Notes: generated from the sequence alone by a model not told the origin. Counted from the first letter of the stretch, positions 35,084 through 45,867 are shown. The stretch: DNA of 64,000 nucleotides from Brevibacillus brevis (GCF_031583145.1 NZ_CP134050.1:5507501-5571500), one strand, 5' to 3'. Numbers and translations: made by a program.

Positions 35084-35157
35084 GCGGGTGTAGTTCAATG
35101 GTAGAACTCCAGCCTTCCAAGCTGGTCGCGTGGGTTCGATTCCCATCACCCGCTCCA
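35084..35157 (+). tRNA. tRNA-Gly (TCC)
   Basis: A 74-nt cloverleaf with acceptor GCGGGTG / CACCCGC, anticodon loop CTTCCAA (anticodon TCC) and encoded CCA. It is only 3 bp from the tRNA-Leu gene. Confidence 0.95.
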
Positions 35158-35173
35158 ATTACATAATTAACTA

Positions 35174-35213
35174 GAAGGCCATTTAGGTATTCAATCCTAC
35201 ATGGTCTTTTTAT
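35174..35213 (+). terminator. Terminator of the tRNA cluster
   Basis: AAGGCCAT..AGG pairs with CCT..ATGGTCTT, followed by a T-run; the stem has one interior mismatch region. Confidence 0.6.
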
Positions 35214-35231
35214 TGTTCATATAATTAATCC

Positions 35232-35260
35232 TTGCGATGAGAACGAACATTCGATATACT
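35232..35260 (+). promoter_or_regulatory. Promoter of the methyltransferase operon
   Basis: TTGCGA, 17-bp spacer, TATACT. The spacer contains the small palindrome CGAACATTCG at 35244-35253, a possible site for the HTH domain of the first methyltransferase. Confidence 0.55.
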
Positions 35261-35347
35261 TGTTTTGCTGATGAGTAGCTTTTGATAGTGTTGCAAAATG
35301 TTTGTGGGTTTTTGAGGTTCAACAATTCACTAATGAAGGAGATAACA

Positions 35348-36556
35348 ATGAAAACTGTTGACTCTAAACAATCAGTTACAACTACAGGGGCAGCAAAATA
35401 TTTAGGAGTAAGTAATGCAACTATTTATAGAATGGTCGAAAATAACTTGTTAAATCCCTTAAAAACCCCTGGTGGTCAAAGACGCTTTGACATTAAAGAA
35501 CTTGAAGAGTATAAAATAAAAAGCAAAGAAATCAAAGCTCCACAAAACCCTTCAATTAAAGAAAATTTGGTCAAAGAAGGACAAACTTCTTATCAGCAGT
35601 TGAATCTTTTAGATTTACCGAACGTAGAGGACTCTAATTCTGTCGATAGCTCCGATGAATTAGTAACAGAATCTGATGGAGTAATTGATCCCAGAAATAA
35701 GTTGAATGATTTATCAGGTAAAGATTGGCTCCCAGAAACTAAAAGCTTTTGGTTTCAAAAAGGTCTAGGGTCAAAACATCCACATGCACAAATTGAAAGA
35801 CAACATCCAGCACCATTTTCATTTCAAGATGTTGGAAGATTAATTAAATTTTTCACTAAAGAAGGACAACATGTATTAGACCCGTTTTCAGGAGTTGGAT
35901 CTACTTTAAAAGCTGCCGCATTGCTAAATAGAATTGGGACGGGCATTGAACTTTCCGAACACTGGAATACGTTAGCAAAAGAACGTTTAGATTATGAAGT
36001 AAGTACAGGTGAGGCTTTGAAACACACCTTTATTACAGGAGATTGTAGAAAAGAATTGAAGAAAATGGTTGACGATTCTTTTGACTTTATCGTAACCAGC
36101 CCTCCGTATTGGTCAATTCTTAATAAAAAGGCTGATCATAAGGTTCAACGAGATAGAGTAAATAATAATTTAGCTACAAATTACTCAGATAGTGTTGATG
36201 ATTTAGGAAACATAAGCGATTATAGCGAATTTCTTGATATATTAGTAGACCAGGTGTTTGTTCAATGTGGAAGAGTCTTAAAAACTAGCAAATATATGTG
36301 CATTATCGTATCTGATTTCCGTAATAAGTCAGAGTTTGTAAGTTTTCATAGTGATATTATCCAACGCTTAAACTTAAAATCAATATGTAACAGATCACGA
36401 CTAACACTCCAAGGCGTTAAGGTTCTATTACAAAACCATAAAAGTTTATTACCTTATGGTTACCCATTTGCTTACGTCGAGAATATACATCATCAGTACA
36501 TATTGATATTCAAAAAAGTAGAAATAAAAAAGAAGTCAAAAAAGGATATGAATTAA
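35348..36556 (+). CDS. DNA methyltransferase with N-terminal HTH domain
   Basis: A 402-residue protein. Residues 10-55 are a MerR/excisionase-type HTH (GAAKYLGVSNATIYRMVENN, then GGQRRF). After a polar linker (60-130) come the SAM-binding motif I DPFSGVGST (178-186) and catalytic motif IV TSPPYW (250-255), a form typical of N4-cytosine or N6-adenine methyltransferases. Motif I precedes motif IV, unlike the beta-class partner encoded next. ATG 35348 has AAGGAG 6 bp upstream. The HTH probably represses the gene's own promoter, as in other regulatory methyltransferases. The gene is AT-rich. Confidence 0.82.
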   Translation: MKTVDSKQSVTTTGAAKYLGVSNATIYRMVENNLLNPLKTPGGQRRFDIKELEEYKIKSKEIKAPQNPSIKENLVKEGQTSYQQLNLLDLPNVEDSNSVDSSDELVTESDGVIDPRNKLNDLSGKDWLPETKSFWFQKGLGSKHPHAQIERQHPAPFSFQDVGRLIKFFTKEGQHVLDPFSGVGSTLKAAALLNRIGTGIELSEHWNTLAKERLDYEVSTGEALKHTFITGDCRKELKKMVDDSFDFIVTSPPYWSILNKKADHKVQRDRVNNNLATNYSDSVDDLGNISDYSEFLDILVDQVFVQCGRVLKTSKYMCIIVSDFRNKSEFVSFHSDIIQRLNLKSICNRSRLTLQGVKVLLQNHKSLLPYGYPFAYVENIHHQYILIFKKVEIKKKSKKDMN

Positions 36557-36557
36557 A

Positions 36558-37388
36558 ATGACTTGGGAATTTAATAAAATATACAACCTTGATTCAGATA
36601 AGGCATTAACCCAACTTCTCGACTCTGGAATCAAATTTGACCTAATTTTGACAGATCCTCCTTACAACTTAAATAAGGATTTTGGAAATGATAGTGATAA
36701 ACTAGAATTTAATGAATTTATTAGCATTAACAGAAAACGACTCTCTGTATGTTCCGATCTATTGCATAAGGACGGAAGTATCATTTGGTTTGGAATCCAT
36801 CATTATATTGGTTTTATCCAGACCATAATGTACGAGTTGGGATTACATTACAGAAGAATGAACATATGGTATTACGAAAATGGATTTTCAAGAACAAAAA
36901 AAAGCCCGTTAACCCAATATGAGCCATTTCTATGGTTCTCTAAATCTAATAAAAAGTGGACCTATAATGTAGACGATGTTAGGGTTCCCTACAAGAGTAC
37001 TGATAGATTAAAAAACCCAATCTATTATAAAGGTTCAAACGGTGAGACCAAAGTCTGGACCCCCAATCCATTAGGGGCAATGAGAGGCGATGTTTGGCAA
37101 TTCCCAACTTTAGCAGGGAAATTATTTCAAAAAGAAAAGACGGAACATCCTACTCAAAAACCCCAAACTCTAATAACTGAAATTATTAAAGCATATTGCC
37201 CCAAAAATGCTGATGGTTTTTACGAGGGGACCATACTAGATCCATTCTTAGGATCTGGAACTTTAGCTGTATGCTGTGAAATATTAAACAAAGAGGGGCA
37301 TAATATTAAGTGGATTGGAATAGAAATAGAAAAGAAGTGGGTAGAAGTTAGCTATAAACGGTTAAGTGACATTACTTTGATCAACTAA
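36558..37388 (+). CDS. DNA methyltransferase, beta class
   Basis: A 276-residue amino-methyltransferase with motif IV TDPPYNL (32-38) before motif I DPFLGSGT (228-235), the beta-class order, plus EHPTQKP ahead of motif I. DPPY points to N6-adenine methylation. It starts 1 bp after the previous gene's stop, so both enzymes are made together. Two methyltransferases beside one endonuclease suggest an asymmetric recognition sequence with each strand modified separately, as in type IIS systems; this is inference. Confidence 0.88.
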   Translation: MTWEFNKIYNLDSDKALTQLLDSGIKFDLILTDPPYNLNKDFGNDSDKLEFNEFISINRKRLSVCSDLLHKDGSIIWFGIHHYIGFIQTIMYELGLHYRRMNIWYYENGFSRTKKSPLTQYEPFLWFSKSNKKWTYNVDDVRVPYKSTDRLKNPIYYKGSNGETKVWTPNPLGAMRGDVWQFPTLAGKLFQKEKTEHPTQKPQTLITEIIKAYCPKNADGFYEGTILDPFLGSGTLAVCCEILNKEGHNIKWIGIEIEKKWVEVSYKRLSDITLIN

Positions 37389-37398
37389 GATCAGTATC

Positions 37399-37435
37399 AG
37401 AAAGACGGACTATTAAATCAACAGTCCGTCTTTCT
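37399..37435. terminator. Bidirectional terminator in the restriction-modification locus
   Basis: A perfect 13-bp stem AGAAAGACGGACT / AGTCCGTCTTTCT lies between the convergent methyltransferase and Fe-S genes. Confidence 0.85.
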
Positions 37436-37447
37436 AATCCCTAATAA

Positions 37448-38512
37448 TTATTTTGCCACCTCAAGTATTCCGCCAATAGAAATATTGGGGTTATCCCCTA
37501 TTATATTTGCTATAGAACTTCTAATTTCCATACATTCTGAATCTGCATAGAATGAGTCCGTATTAAAATTAACTTTCTTTAGATTCCAAATTAACAGTAT
37601 TAGAGCACCTATAGTGATAGAATTTATTTTTATTTGAAGCACATTATTAATATCATTAATTACTCTCCAATACTCAGAACGAGTATTAGGAAATGCAATA
37701 CTGACGATCACTGGCGTAATGTCACTATAGTTGATACCATATCTAGATGATAGTACAGCTAAGTCATCTAATATATTTCGTGGAGAGTCTAACAATGCAT
37801 TTGAATCAAACTCCACTTCCATTACTCCATAGTTTGTCCCTGGAGGCCCTAGAACTGCATCCATTCTTACATTTACATCTCCACGTCTCCGTATAGAACA
37901 AGTAGTACCCAAAGTCATTAACAAGTTTCTTGAAAAAATGTTAGGAAATTGTGCATCTAAGTCTATTAATGCAAGCTGGTTATATATGTTCGTAATTACT
38001 TCATCTGTTTCTATTTTCAATTTCCCCGATCTTTTAACCTCACTTAAAAGATACATTTTTTCGCCGAAAATTTTACTGGTATCCCCATCATCTTCATCCA
38101 AATTAATCAGATAGTCTCCAATATGATTATTGTTAATCTCTATTCCTTCTTCAATCATATAAATAGCCCCTACTGGGCAACGATCGACACATATCCCACA
38201 ACTTATACACCTATTATTATCCACCACTGGTATTCCATTTTCATTATCCCAAGCAATCGCATTCGTTGCACAAACCGCAGCAGATTGATCTTGTGGAAAT
38301 TCAGGAAATGCACTATTTTGCAATTCATGGTCCTTAAAACTTAGACACGGAGCATCAGGGCAATGCAAACAGGATGCAATTTTTCTTTCACCAGTACTAA
38401 GTACTATTTCAGCTGGATTTCCAGGTAGGTAAACAATTTCCCTCGGGACACAGCCGTCTCGAAAAACTTTAGGCTGTGTATAATTATTTTTCTGTTTAAA
38501 TATCTTGGACAT
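37448..38512 (-). CDS. 2[4Fe-4S] ferredoxin-like protein of the restriction locus
   Basis: A 354-residue protein. The N-terminal third has eight clustered cysteines in two sets: C48-x2-C51-x4-C56 with C81, and C102-x2-C105-x2-C108-x3-C112-P, the bacterial ferredoxin signature (CISCGICVDRCPVGAIY). The C-terminal part has no family I can name, but R216-M-D218 followed by GVMEVEF (E232, E234) faintly resembles a nuclease active site of the D-E-x-E kind. It overlaps the endonuclease-like gene by 17 bp, so the two are translated together. Its role in a restriction locus is unexplained; it could be a subunit or a redox switch. Confidence 0.7.
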   Translation of the reverse strand: MSKIFKQKNNYTQPKVFRDGCVPREIVYLPGNPAEIVLSTGERKIASCLHCPDAPCLSFKDHELQNSAFPEFPQDQSAAVCATNAIAWDNENGIPVVDNNRCISCGICVDRCPVGAIYMIEEGIEINNNHIGDYLINLDEDDGDTSKIFGEKMYLLSEVKRSGKLKIETDEVITNIYNQLALIDLDAQFPNIFSRNLLMTLGTTCSIRRRGDVNVRMDAVLGPPGTNYGVMEVEFDSNALLDSPRNILDDLAVLSSRYGINYSDITPVIVSIAFPNTRSEYWRVINDINNVLQIKINSITIGALILLIWNLKKVNFNTDSFYADSECMEIRSSIANIIGDNPNISIGGILEVAK

Positions 38513-40214
38513 CTATAATCCCCCCCAGCATCCTTAGTTGTTCCATAGTAATCGTTTTTCCTCTAAGTACTTTTTGTACTACCAAAATTAATAATGTCCG
38601 CAAATCAAATACAGCTATTTTAATACCAAATGTATCGTAAATGTCACTTATTAATCTACCTACATCAGCTCGTTCATTAGGCGAGTTAAATCCAACAACA
38701 AACGAAGGGCTTTCGAAATTAGTTGGGTGAACCTTTCTAGAAAGAAGAACTATTTTATTTTCTAAAGCTTGTCTAATAGCTTTAACAGAGATGAACTCTT
38801 CTTCCGATGGAGATTTTATCTCAATTGGAATACAGTATTGATCATCCACTATAATTGCATCCCATCTTTGATAATTAATCCCATGCCTTGGATTCTCACA
38901 TGGAAATCCTAGTAGTTGAAAGAGATTTGCCACGAGAGGATAAAAGACAGTCTTATCCGCAGTTTCATACTCTTTTATTAATTGCTCTACAATGTTATCA
39001 ATATCCTCTCCATAAACAGCTTTCTTTTCATGAATTTGAAGTGCAATTCCATTTGAAAATTTTGGTTTATCACTAACAATCTCTTTTAGCACTATAGTAG
39101 ATTTTAGAACTTTTTGCTTTTCTACTTCATAACTGGGTAGATGATCACTTGGTAATTTCTTAGCCTGCTCATCTATCATATTCTTTTCAGATTTATAATA
39201 CTTACCTAGTGCACTCTCCAACTTTTCCCGACGGAAAGTTTGATATGGAGAAAGAAGTATGTCTTTATTTCTGTATATTTCTTCAATATCAGCGAATTCA
39301 CTTGCTAGTTCTTCTCTTATTGACGAAATATCAAAATATGACCTCTCAAGCATTTTAAAAAATGAAATTCGTATAATCTTATCTAAATCTTCTTTGGACT
39401 CGTGTTCAGATATTTCCGCCCCTATATCAATAGAGCTTTTTATCCATTCCGCCCTTTTTCTTCCTTCATCCGTCAACTTTAGCATGGTCCCTCTCCCCTT
39501 GTATATTTTGATTTTATCAGAGGAGACCCAACCGGAATATTTTAATGCGGCCAACGGAAATCTTGTATAATTGTGTAAAGTATTTACTTTTATCTTTGTA
39601 CTTTCTGACAATTTATTTAAAGCATCAGCTAACTCTTTATTATTATTTTTCTCTCTCCTAATCTTCCTTATCATATCAATCATTACTCGATAGTTGTTAT
39701 CTACATCATTTAAACTCAGTGGTCCTATAATCATTTCATCTCGACATAATATTTCGTCTAGATCCAACATGCATCTTAAAATAGTAGCAAATGGCCTTAT
39801 TTTATTATCCGATTTAACAGATATAACCTCATTCGGATAGTTTATACCAAGTAGACTTTCCTGAAATAACGGTAAAGGATTACTTTTAGCACTTGCCATA
39901 TGTTCGCCAAGATATGTAAAAGAGAATTCTAGTGTTTTTTCTTCTGTTGATTGAATCCATCCTAAAATTCTATATAGTTCGGCATACATCTTTGATTGAT
40001 TGTAAAGTGGATCTCTAGACCTATCATTCCTAGTTGATAATCTTAATGCTTGCTCACCCATATAACCAGAAGAACTAGCTAAATTCGTATAAGTAAGGGT
40101 TGATGACATATCATCTAATGAAAAACTACCATTATTTTTTAGATATGAATGCAGGATCTGAAATATACGAATAAAAGTTGGTATATCAGAACCTGGATTT
40201 GGAAACCTTTGCAC
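38496..40214 (-). CDS. Restriction-endonuclease-like protein (PD-(D/E)XK)
   Basis: A 572-residue AT-rich gene product. Near the C-terminus a PD-(D/E)XK core is visible: D452 (RWDAIIVDD) and E465-I-K467 (PIEIKSPSEEEF), followed by a helix with QALENK. The N-terminal 300 residues look like winged-helix recognition modules (KLTDEGRKRAEWI). Size and build recall type IIS enzymes such as the AlwI group, but I cannot confirm the family. Translation starts at GTG with AAGGTGGAG upstream. It is the only nuclease candidate beside two methyltransferases, so it is probably the cutting subunit. Confidence 0.65.
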   Translation of the reverse strand: MQRFPNPGSDIPTFIRIFQILHSYLKNNGSFSLDDMSSTLTYTNLASSSGYMGEQALRLSTRNDRSRDPLYNQSKMYAELYRILGWIQSTEEKTLEFSFTYLGEHMASAKSNPLPLFQESLLGINYPNEVISVKSDNKIRPFATILRCMLDLDEILCRDEMIIGPLSLNDVDNNYRVMIDMIRKIRREKNNNKELADALNKLSESTKIKVNTLHNYTRFPLAALKYSGWVSSDKIKIYKGRGTMLKLTDEGRKRAEWIKSSIDIGAEISEHESKEDLDKIIRISFFKMLERSYFDISSIREELASEFADIEEIYRNKDILLSPYQTFRREKLESALGKYYKSEKNMIDEQAKKLPSDHLPSYEVEKQKVLKSTIVLKEIVSDKPKFSNGIALQIHEKKAVYGEDIDNIVEQLIKEYETADKTVFYPLVANLFQLLGFPCENPRHGINYQRWDAIIVDDQYCIPIEIKSPSEEEFISVKAIRQALENKIVLLSRKVHPTNFESPSFVVGFNSPNERADVGRLISDIYDTFGIKIAVFDLRTLLILVVQKVLRGKTITMEQLRMLGGIIDVQDI

Positions 40215-40363
40215 GATATCTCCACCTTATTTTGTATTTTACTGGTTAAAGACTAGTGTACAGTAAAAATATTGAAAAAAGTAGAGTTGCAGTATATTTC
40301 TATATATTAGTATGATTTGTAATAAAACAATTGTCAAATTGATATTATTATTTTGCAATCGAT

Positions 40364-40371
40364 GTATTGCA
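40364..40371 (+). repeat. Target-site duplication, left
   Basis: GTATTGCA directly abuts the left end of the IS; the same 8 bp are found at the right end. Confidence 0.9.
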
Positions 40372-40447
40372 TGTATTTTGCAACTCAAAAATGCAGAGTT
40401 TGGCGGCCAATTTATGCAGAACACTGCCAACATCAATACAAAAGAAT

Positions 40448-42741
<2,294 letters not shown>

Positions 42742-42825
42742 GTGCCTTTTTCATGGCCTCAGAATTGCGGTGGAACTCTGCAGTTTTCCGCCGCAATTCT
42801 CTGCACTTTTATCCTGCCATAAACA

Positions 42826-42833
42826 GTATTGCA
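42826..42833 (+). repeat. Target-site duplication, right
   Basis: GTATTGCA immediately follows the right end of the IS and matches the copy at 40364-40371. Confidence 0.9.
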
Positions 42834-42905
42834 TATACACGATTGACCGGAAATGCCATTCACCCTCAAGTGGATGGCTCTTTTACACTTATTGGGAGGA
42901 GAATA

Positions 42906-42974
42906 ATGGAAAATATAAAATGGATGTACTGGCCAACTGAAGAATGTGGGTCAGCAAATAACAACTTCTACTAA
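42906..42974 (+). CDS. Hypothetical 22-residue peptide
   Basis: A tiny ORF (MENIKWMYWPTE.. ending NNNFY) with a very good ribosome site (GGGAGGA, 5 bp upstream) and a strong terminator 17 bp after its stop. It is rich in Trp, Tyr and Asn. I recognise no family. Ribosome site and terminator together make it a credible expressed peptide or a leader of the module that follows; it could also be a remnant. Confidence 0.4.
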   Translation: MENIKWMYWPTEECGSANNNFY

Positions 42975-42990
42975 TCAATAAAAATCGAGA

Positions 42991-43031
42991 GAGGCACCTT
43001 CCCCTAACGACTTTGGGGGAAGGTGCCTTTT
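42991..43031 (+). terminator. Strong terminator
   Basis: A perfect 13-bp stem AGGCACCTTCCCC / GGGGAAGGTGCCT with an 11-base loop and TTT tail. Confidence 0.85.
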
Positions 43032-43049
43032 CCAATTTGGAGGATGAAA

Positions 43050-43361
43050 ATGAGAACCATCAAAACCATCCAAGGTGTACGCATCTTGCAAAAAGCACGA
43101 GTGTTTTCGGTTCATTTCACCAAGTATTTAGAAGATGAATTTTTAGGGTTAAAGGAAGCGTTCGATTTCGATGGCGCGGACACGTCATTTATACTGGATT
43201 TGCACGGCTTCATGGTCGTTCTTGAGAAAGGCGATAATCTACGCGATCTCAGCATCGTCGGTCTGAACAGACTAGACGGTGGCTTGCTCGGCAGTCTTCC
43301 CAAATTTGTGGAAAAGGTTCAGTGTGATCAAGAGCTATGGCACAAGTTTGTTGTGATTTAA
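43050..43361 (+). CDS. Hypothetical island protein, 103 residues
   Basis: A small acidic-basic mixed protein (starting MRTIKTIQGVRILQKARVF) with no motif I recognise. ATG 43050 is chosen as GGAGG lies 6 bp upstream; an ATG 6 bp earlier is too close to that site. It belongs to a run of short genes between the IS and the recombinase. The frame is clean, unlike those of its neighbours. Confidence 0.55.
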   Translation: MRTIKTIQGVRILQKARVFSVHFTKYLEDEFLGLKEAFDFDGADTSFILDLHGFMVVLEKGDNLRDLSIVGLNRLDGGLLGSLPKFVEKVQCDQELWHKFVVI

Positions 43362-43365
43362 ACCA

Positions 43366-43575
43366 ATGAATACGGCATGGCGCTCTACCTTCCCGATGGC
43401 TGTTACCGATGATGAAGAAATCCAAACTTGGCTGAGGTGCATGTGGAATGAAAACAGCAGTTTCTACGGGTTCAGATGGTACGAGATTCTAGTCTCCTGT
43501 ACCCGCAGAGAAGGTGCGAACGGCAAAAGACGTTGTGGAGCTGTTTCTGCGATTTTTGGACCAACCGGATCGTGA
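43366..43575 (+). CDS. Possible short ORF, 69 residues, probably a remnant
   Basis: It begins 4 bp after the previous stop (MNTAWRSTFPMAVTDDEEIQ) but has no ribosome site and its second half overlaps the RadC-like fragment in another frame. It may be the decayed end of the preceding unit. Confidence 0.25.
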   Translation: MNTAWRSTFPMAVTDDEEIQTWLRCMWNENSSFYGFRWYEILVSCTRREGANGKRRCGAVSAIFGPTGS

Positions 43576-43891
43576 ACAGTTCTTTTTGCTTTGCATTAAT
43601 ACCAAAAATCAGCCAACAGCCATTCACACGGTATCCATTGGCTCACTTGACGCATCGATCGTGCATCCAAGGGAGGTATTCAAAGCGGCCATTTTGGCTA
43701 ACGCTTCTTCTATCATTATAGGTCACAATCATCTATCCGGCGATCCAACCCCAAGTCGAGAGGATGTCAATTTCACCCATTCGCTCAAGAACGCTGGTGA
43801 ACTGATTGGCATTTTGGTTTTGGATCACGTCATCGTCGGTACCGAAGGAGCGTTTGGGAGCATGGAAGAAAAAGGAGACATGTATAGATAA
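43476..43891 (+). pseudogene. RadC-like JAB-domain protein, frameshifted
   Basis: The main frame (from 43514) encodes the MPN+/JAB domain with GSLDASIVHPREVFKAAI and the metal motif HNHLSGDPTPS, as in RadC-like proteins of plasmids and islands. The expected start of the family (VRDSSLLYPQRR) is found at 43479-43514 in another frame, so a single-base indel near 43513 splits the gene. Product would be about 137 residues if repaired. Such JAB proteins are common in integrative elements; the molecular role is unclear. Confidence 0.65.
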
Positions 43892-43907
43892 TGGGTGGAG
43901 AACCAGT

Positions 43908-44006
43908 ATGAGCATGAAATTGCTCATCGATTGGCATTTCTTGAATTTGACCCTTACTGATACGCTAGGGATTATGAAAACTAACGAACTAATATGGGAG
44001 GCATAA
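43908..44006 (+). CDS. Hypothetical 32-residue peptide
   Basis: MSMKLLIDWHFLNLTLTDTL and 12 more residues, with GGTGGAG 6 bp upstream. It lies between the RadC-like fragment and the next small gene. No family recognised. Confidence 0.3.
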   Translation: MSMKLLIDWHFLNLTLTDTLGIMKTNELIWEA

Positions 44007-44010
44007 TACG

Positions 44011-44181
44011 ATGATCCATTCATACAAAACAACCATCTCTCGCAAAAGCCTGAAAAGCGGCCAGTACCTGACTGAGAAACTGACCGTGATCAAGGAGTCA
44101 CCCATTGACTATGACGCTGATAATTACTACGAACCCGCAGTTGCCCTGCTCGGCAAGATGTACCCTGAGTTGAACCGATAA
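44011..44181 (+). CDS. Small hypothetical protein, 56 residues
   Basis: MIHSYKTTISRKSLKSGQYL and 36 more residues, ending YPELNR. GGGAGG lies 9 bp upstream and the previous short ORF ends 4 bp before. It is followed by a hairpin and then the recombinase gene. The clean frame and good ribosome site suggest a real gene; no family recognised. Confidence 0.5.
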   Translation: MIHSYKTTISRKSLKSGQYLTEKLTVIKESPIDYDADNYYEPAVALLGKMYPELNR

Positions 44182-44185
44182 ATCC

Positions 44186-44220
44186 GCCCCTCCCCCTTCC
44201 GATTGGGAGGGGCAATATTT
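44186..44220 (+). terminator. Hairpin before the recombinase gene
   Basis: A perfect 9-bp stem GCCCCTCCC / GGGAGGGGC is followed by AATATTT. Likely terminator, moderate T-run. Confidence 0.55.
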
Positions 44221-44240
44221 CAAGAGAGGAGAAACAAGAG

Positions 44241-45867
44241 ATGAATAAAAAAGCAGCCATCTACACACGCTTCTCAAGCGATAACCAGCGCGACAATCAA
44301 TCGACGCGCAAATCCGAGCTATCGAGGATTACGCCAAGCGCAACCACTACGACATCGTAAAGGTCTACGCCGACCGCGCCAAAAGCGCCACATCGGACAA
44401 GCGTCCCGAATTTCAAAAGATGATTCAGGACAGCACGCTCGGACTGTTTGAAGTAGTAATCGTCCACAAACTGGACCGCTTCAGCCGTGACAAGTACGAC
44501 AGCGCCACCTATAAACGCAAGCGCAAGCAGAACGACGTCAAGCTGGTCTGCGTCACCGAGAACCTGGATGGCTCGCCTGAAAACGTCATTCTCGAATCTC
44601 TGCTGGAAGGAATGGCCGAATACTACAGCAAAAACCTCGCCCGTGAAGTGATGAAGGGCATGAAAGAGAACGCCTACCAGTGCAAACACACTGGTGGCCT
44701 CCCTCCCCTCGGATACGACGTAGACCCGAATACCAAACAGTATGTCATCAATGAAACCGAATCCGCTCCGGTCAAGATGATCTTTTCTATGTATCTGGAT
44801 GGCTATGGCTACAACAAGATTATCGATGCTCTAAACGCAAAAGGTTACAAAACCAAGCTGGGAAAGCCATTCGGTAAGAACAGCATTCACGACATACTGC
44901 GAAACGAGAAGTACAGTGGTGTGTGTATGTCTTCAACAAAACGGCAGGTAAAAACCCTTTCGGAAACGAAACGGACACTCAGTCAAAAGTGACGATGACG
45001 TGATTCGCGTTCCTGACGGTATGCCAGCACTTGTCTCCCCCGAAGACTACCAAATGGTCGTGGAATAAATGAAAGCAAACAAGCGCTCACCCGCTGCGTA
45101 CAAATCCAAAGAATCCTACCTGTTAAGCGGCCTGATAGTCTGCGGCGAGTGTCTAGATATACACGGTCGAGAATTCGCGATGATGGGAAACTGCCGACCC
45201 ATTCGCAGAAGCAAAATGAAGTACGTCACCTACCGCTGCGGGAATCGGGACAACAAGAAGAACCGCGACAACAAAGAGTTGCGCCGGGAACACATCGAAA
45301 ACTTCGTCATCTCCGAGCTGCACAGCAAAATTTTCAATGACGAGGTGATTCCCCAGCTGGTTGAGCAGCTCAAACCAGAATTCGTTGAATACCGAAAGAC
45401 AGGAGGAATTGACTGCACTAAAAGCAAAACTGCAAGAAGTCAGCAAGCAGCTCGACAACATCGTTTCGGCTGTCGCCCAAGGCTTCACCCAAGCGTCTTT
45501 CCTGGAGAAAATGTCGGAATTGGAGGAACAGAAAAATACTCCCTCTTTTTTCAGCATCAAAGAGCTGGAAATGGACAACAAAAAAACAGTCATCACGGAC
45601 GACATCCTGCAACAACTGTTTGGCATGTTTAAGACGTATGTAGCTGAAAGTAATATTCCTGAAATCAAGAGGTTCATCGGTAGTTATGTCGAAAAGGTAA
45701 TCGTCTACAAAGAGCATGTAGATGTTTTCTTCAAGATCAAAATTGTGGATTTGTTAGGTGGAGGCGGGGGGATTCGAACCCCCGTCCGAAAACAGCGATA
45801 CATGAGCATCTCCGAGCGCAGTCACTCATTTGAATTTCGGCGACAGATTCGCGGAGCGACGCGCTGA
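44241..45867 (+). pseudogene. Large serine recombinase, decayed; 3' end runs into ssrA
   Basis: Start ATG with GAGGAG upstream; MNKKAAIYTRFSSDNQRDNQ holds the catalytic serine region. The frame is then broken near 44299, near 44930 (extra TG in a TG run), near 44981, by a TAA at 45066-45068, and again near 45361-45400. Recombinase, recombinase zinc-ribbon (SGLIVCGEC ... RCGN) and coiled-coil parts are still readable. The last frame continues through the att repeat into ssrA, ending in a GGGGGIRTPV stretch that is tmRNA sequence read as protein. It is the probable integrase of the island and must now be inactive. Confidence 0.85.
45757..45766 (+). repeat. Right attachment-site repeat, within the ssrA 3' end
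   Basis: GGTGGAGGCG, the 3' acceptor strand of tmRNA. It is preceded by A rather than T, so the encoded end reads CCT instead of CCA. Confidence 0.6.

Noticed and set aside
35084..35157. tRNA-Gly 3' end as the attachment site of the island
   Set aside because: No second copy of its 3' end was found near the IS or ssrA, whereas the ssrA repeat has a partner at 34634.
45750..45867. Peptide GGGGGIRTPV as a functional recombinase C-terminus
   Set aside because: This is tmRNA 3' sequence read as protein; it arises from the insertion site.
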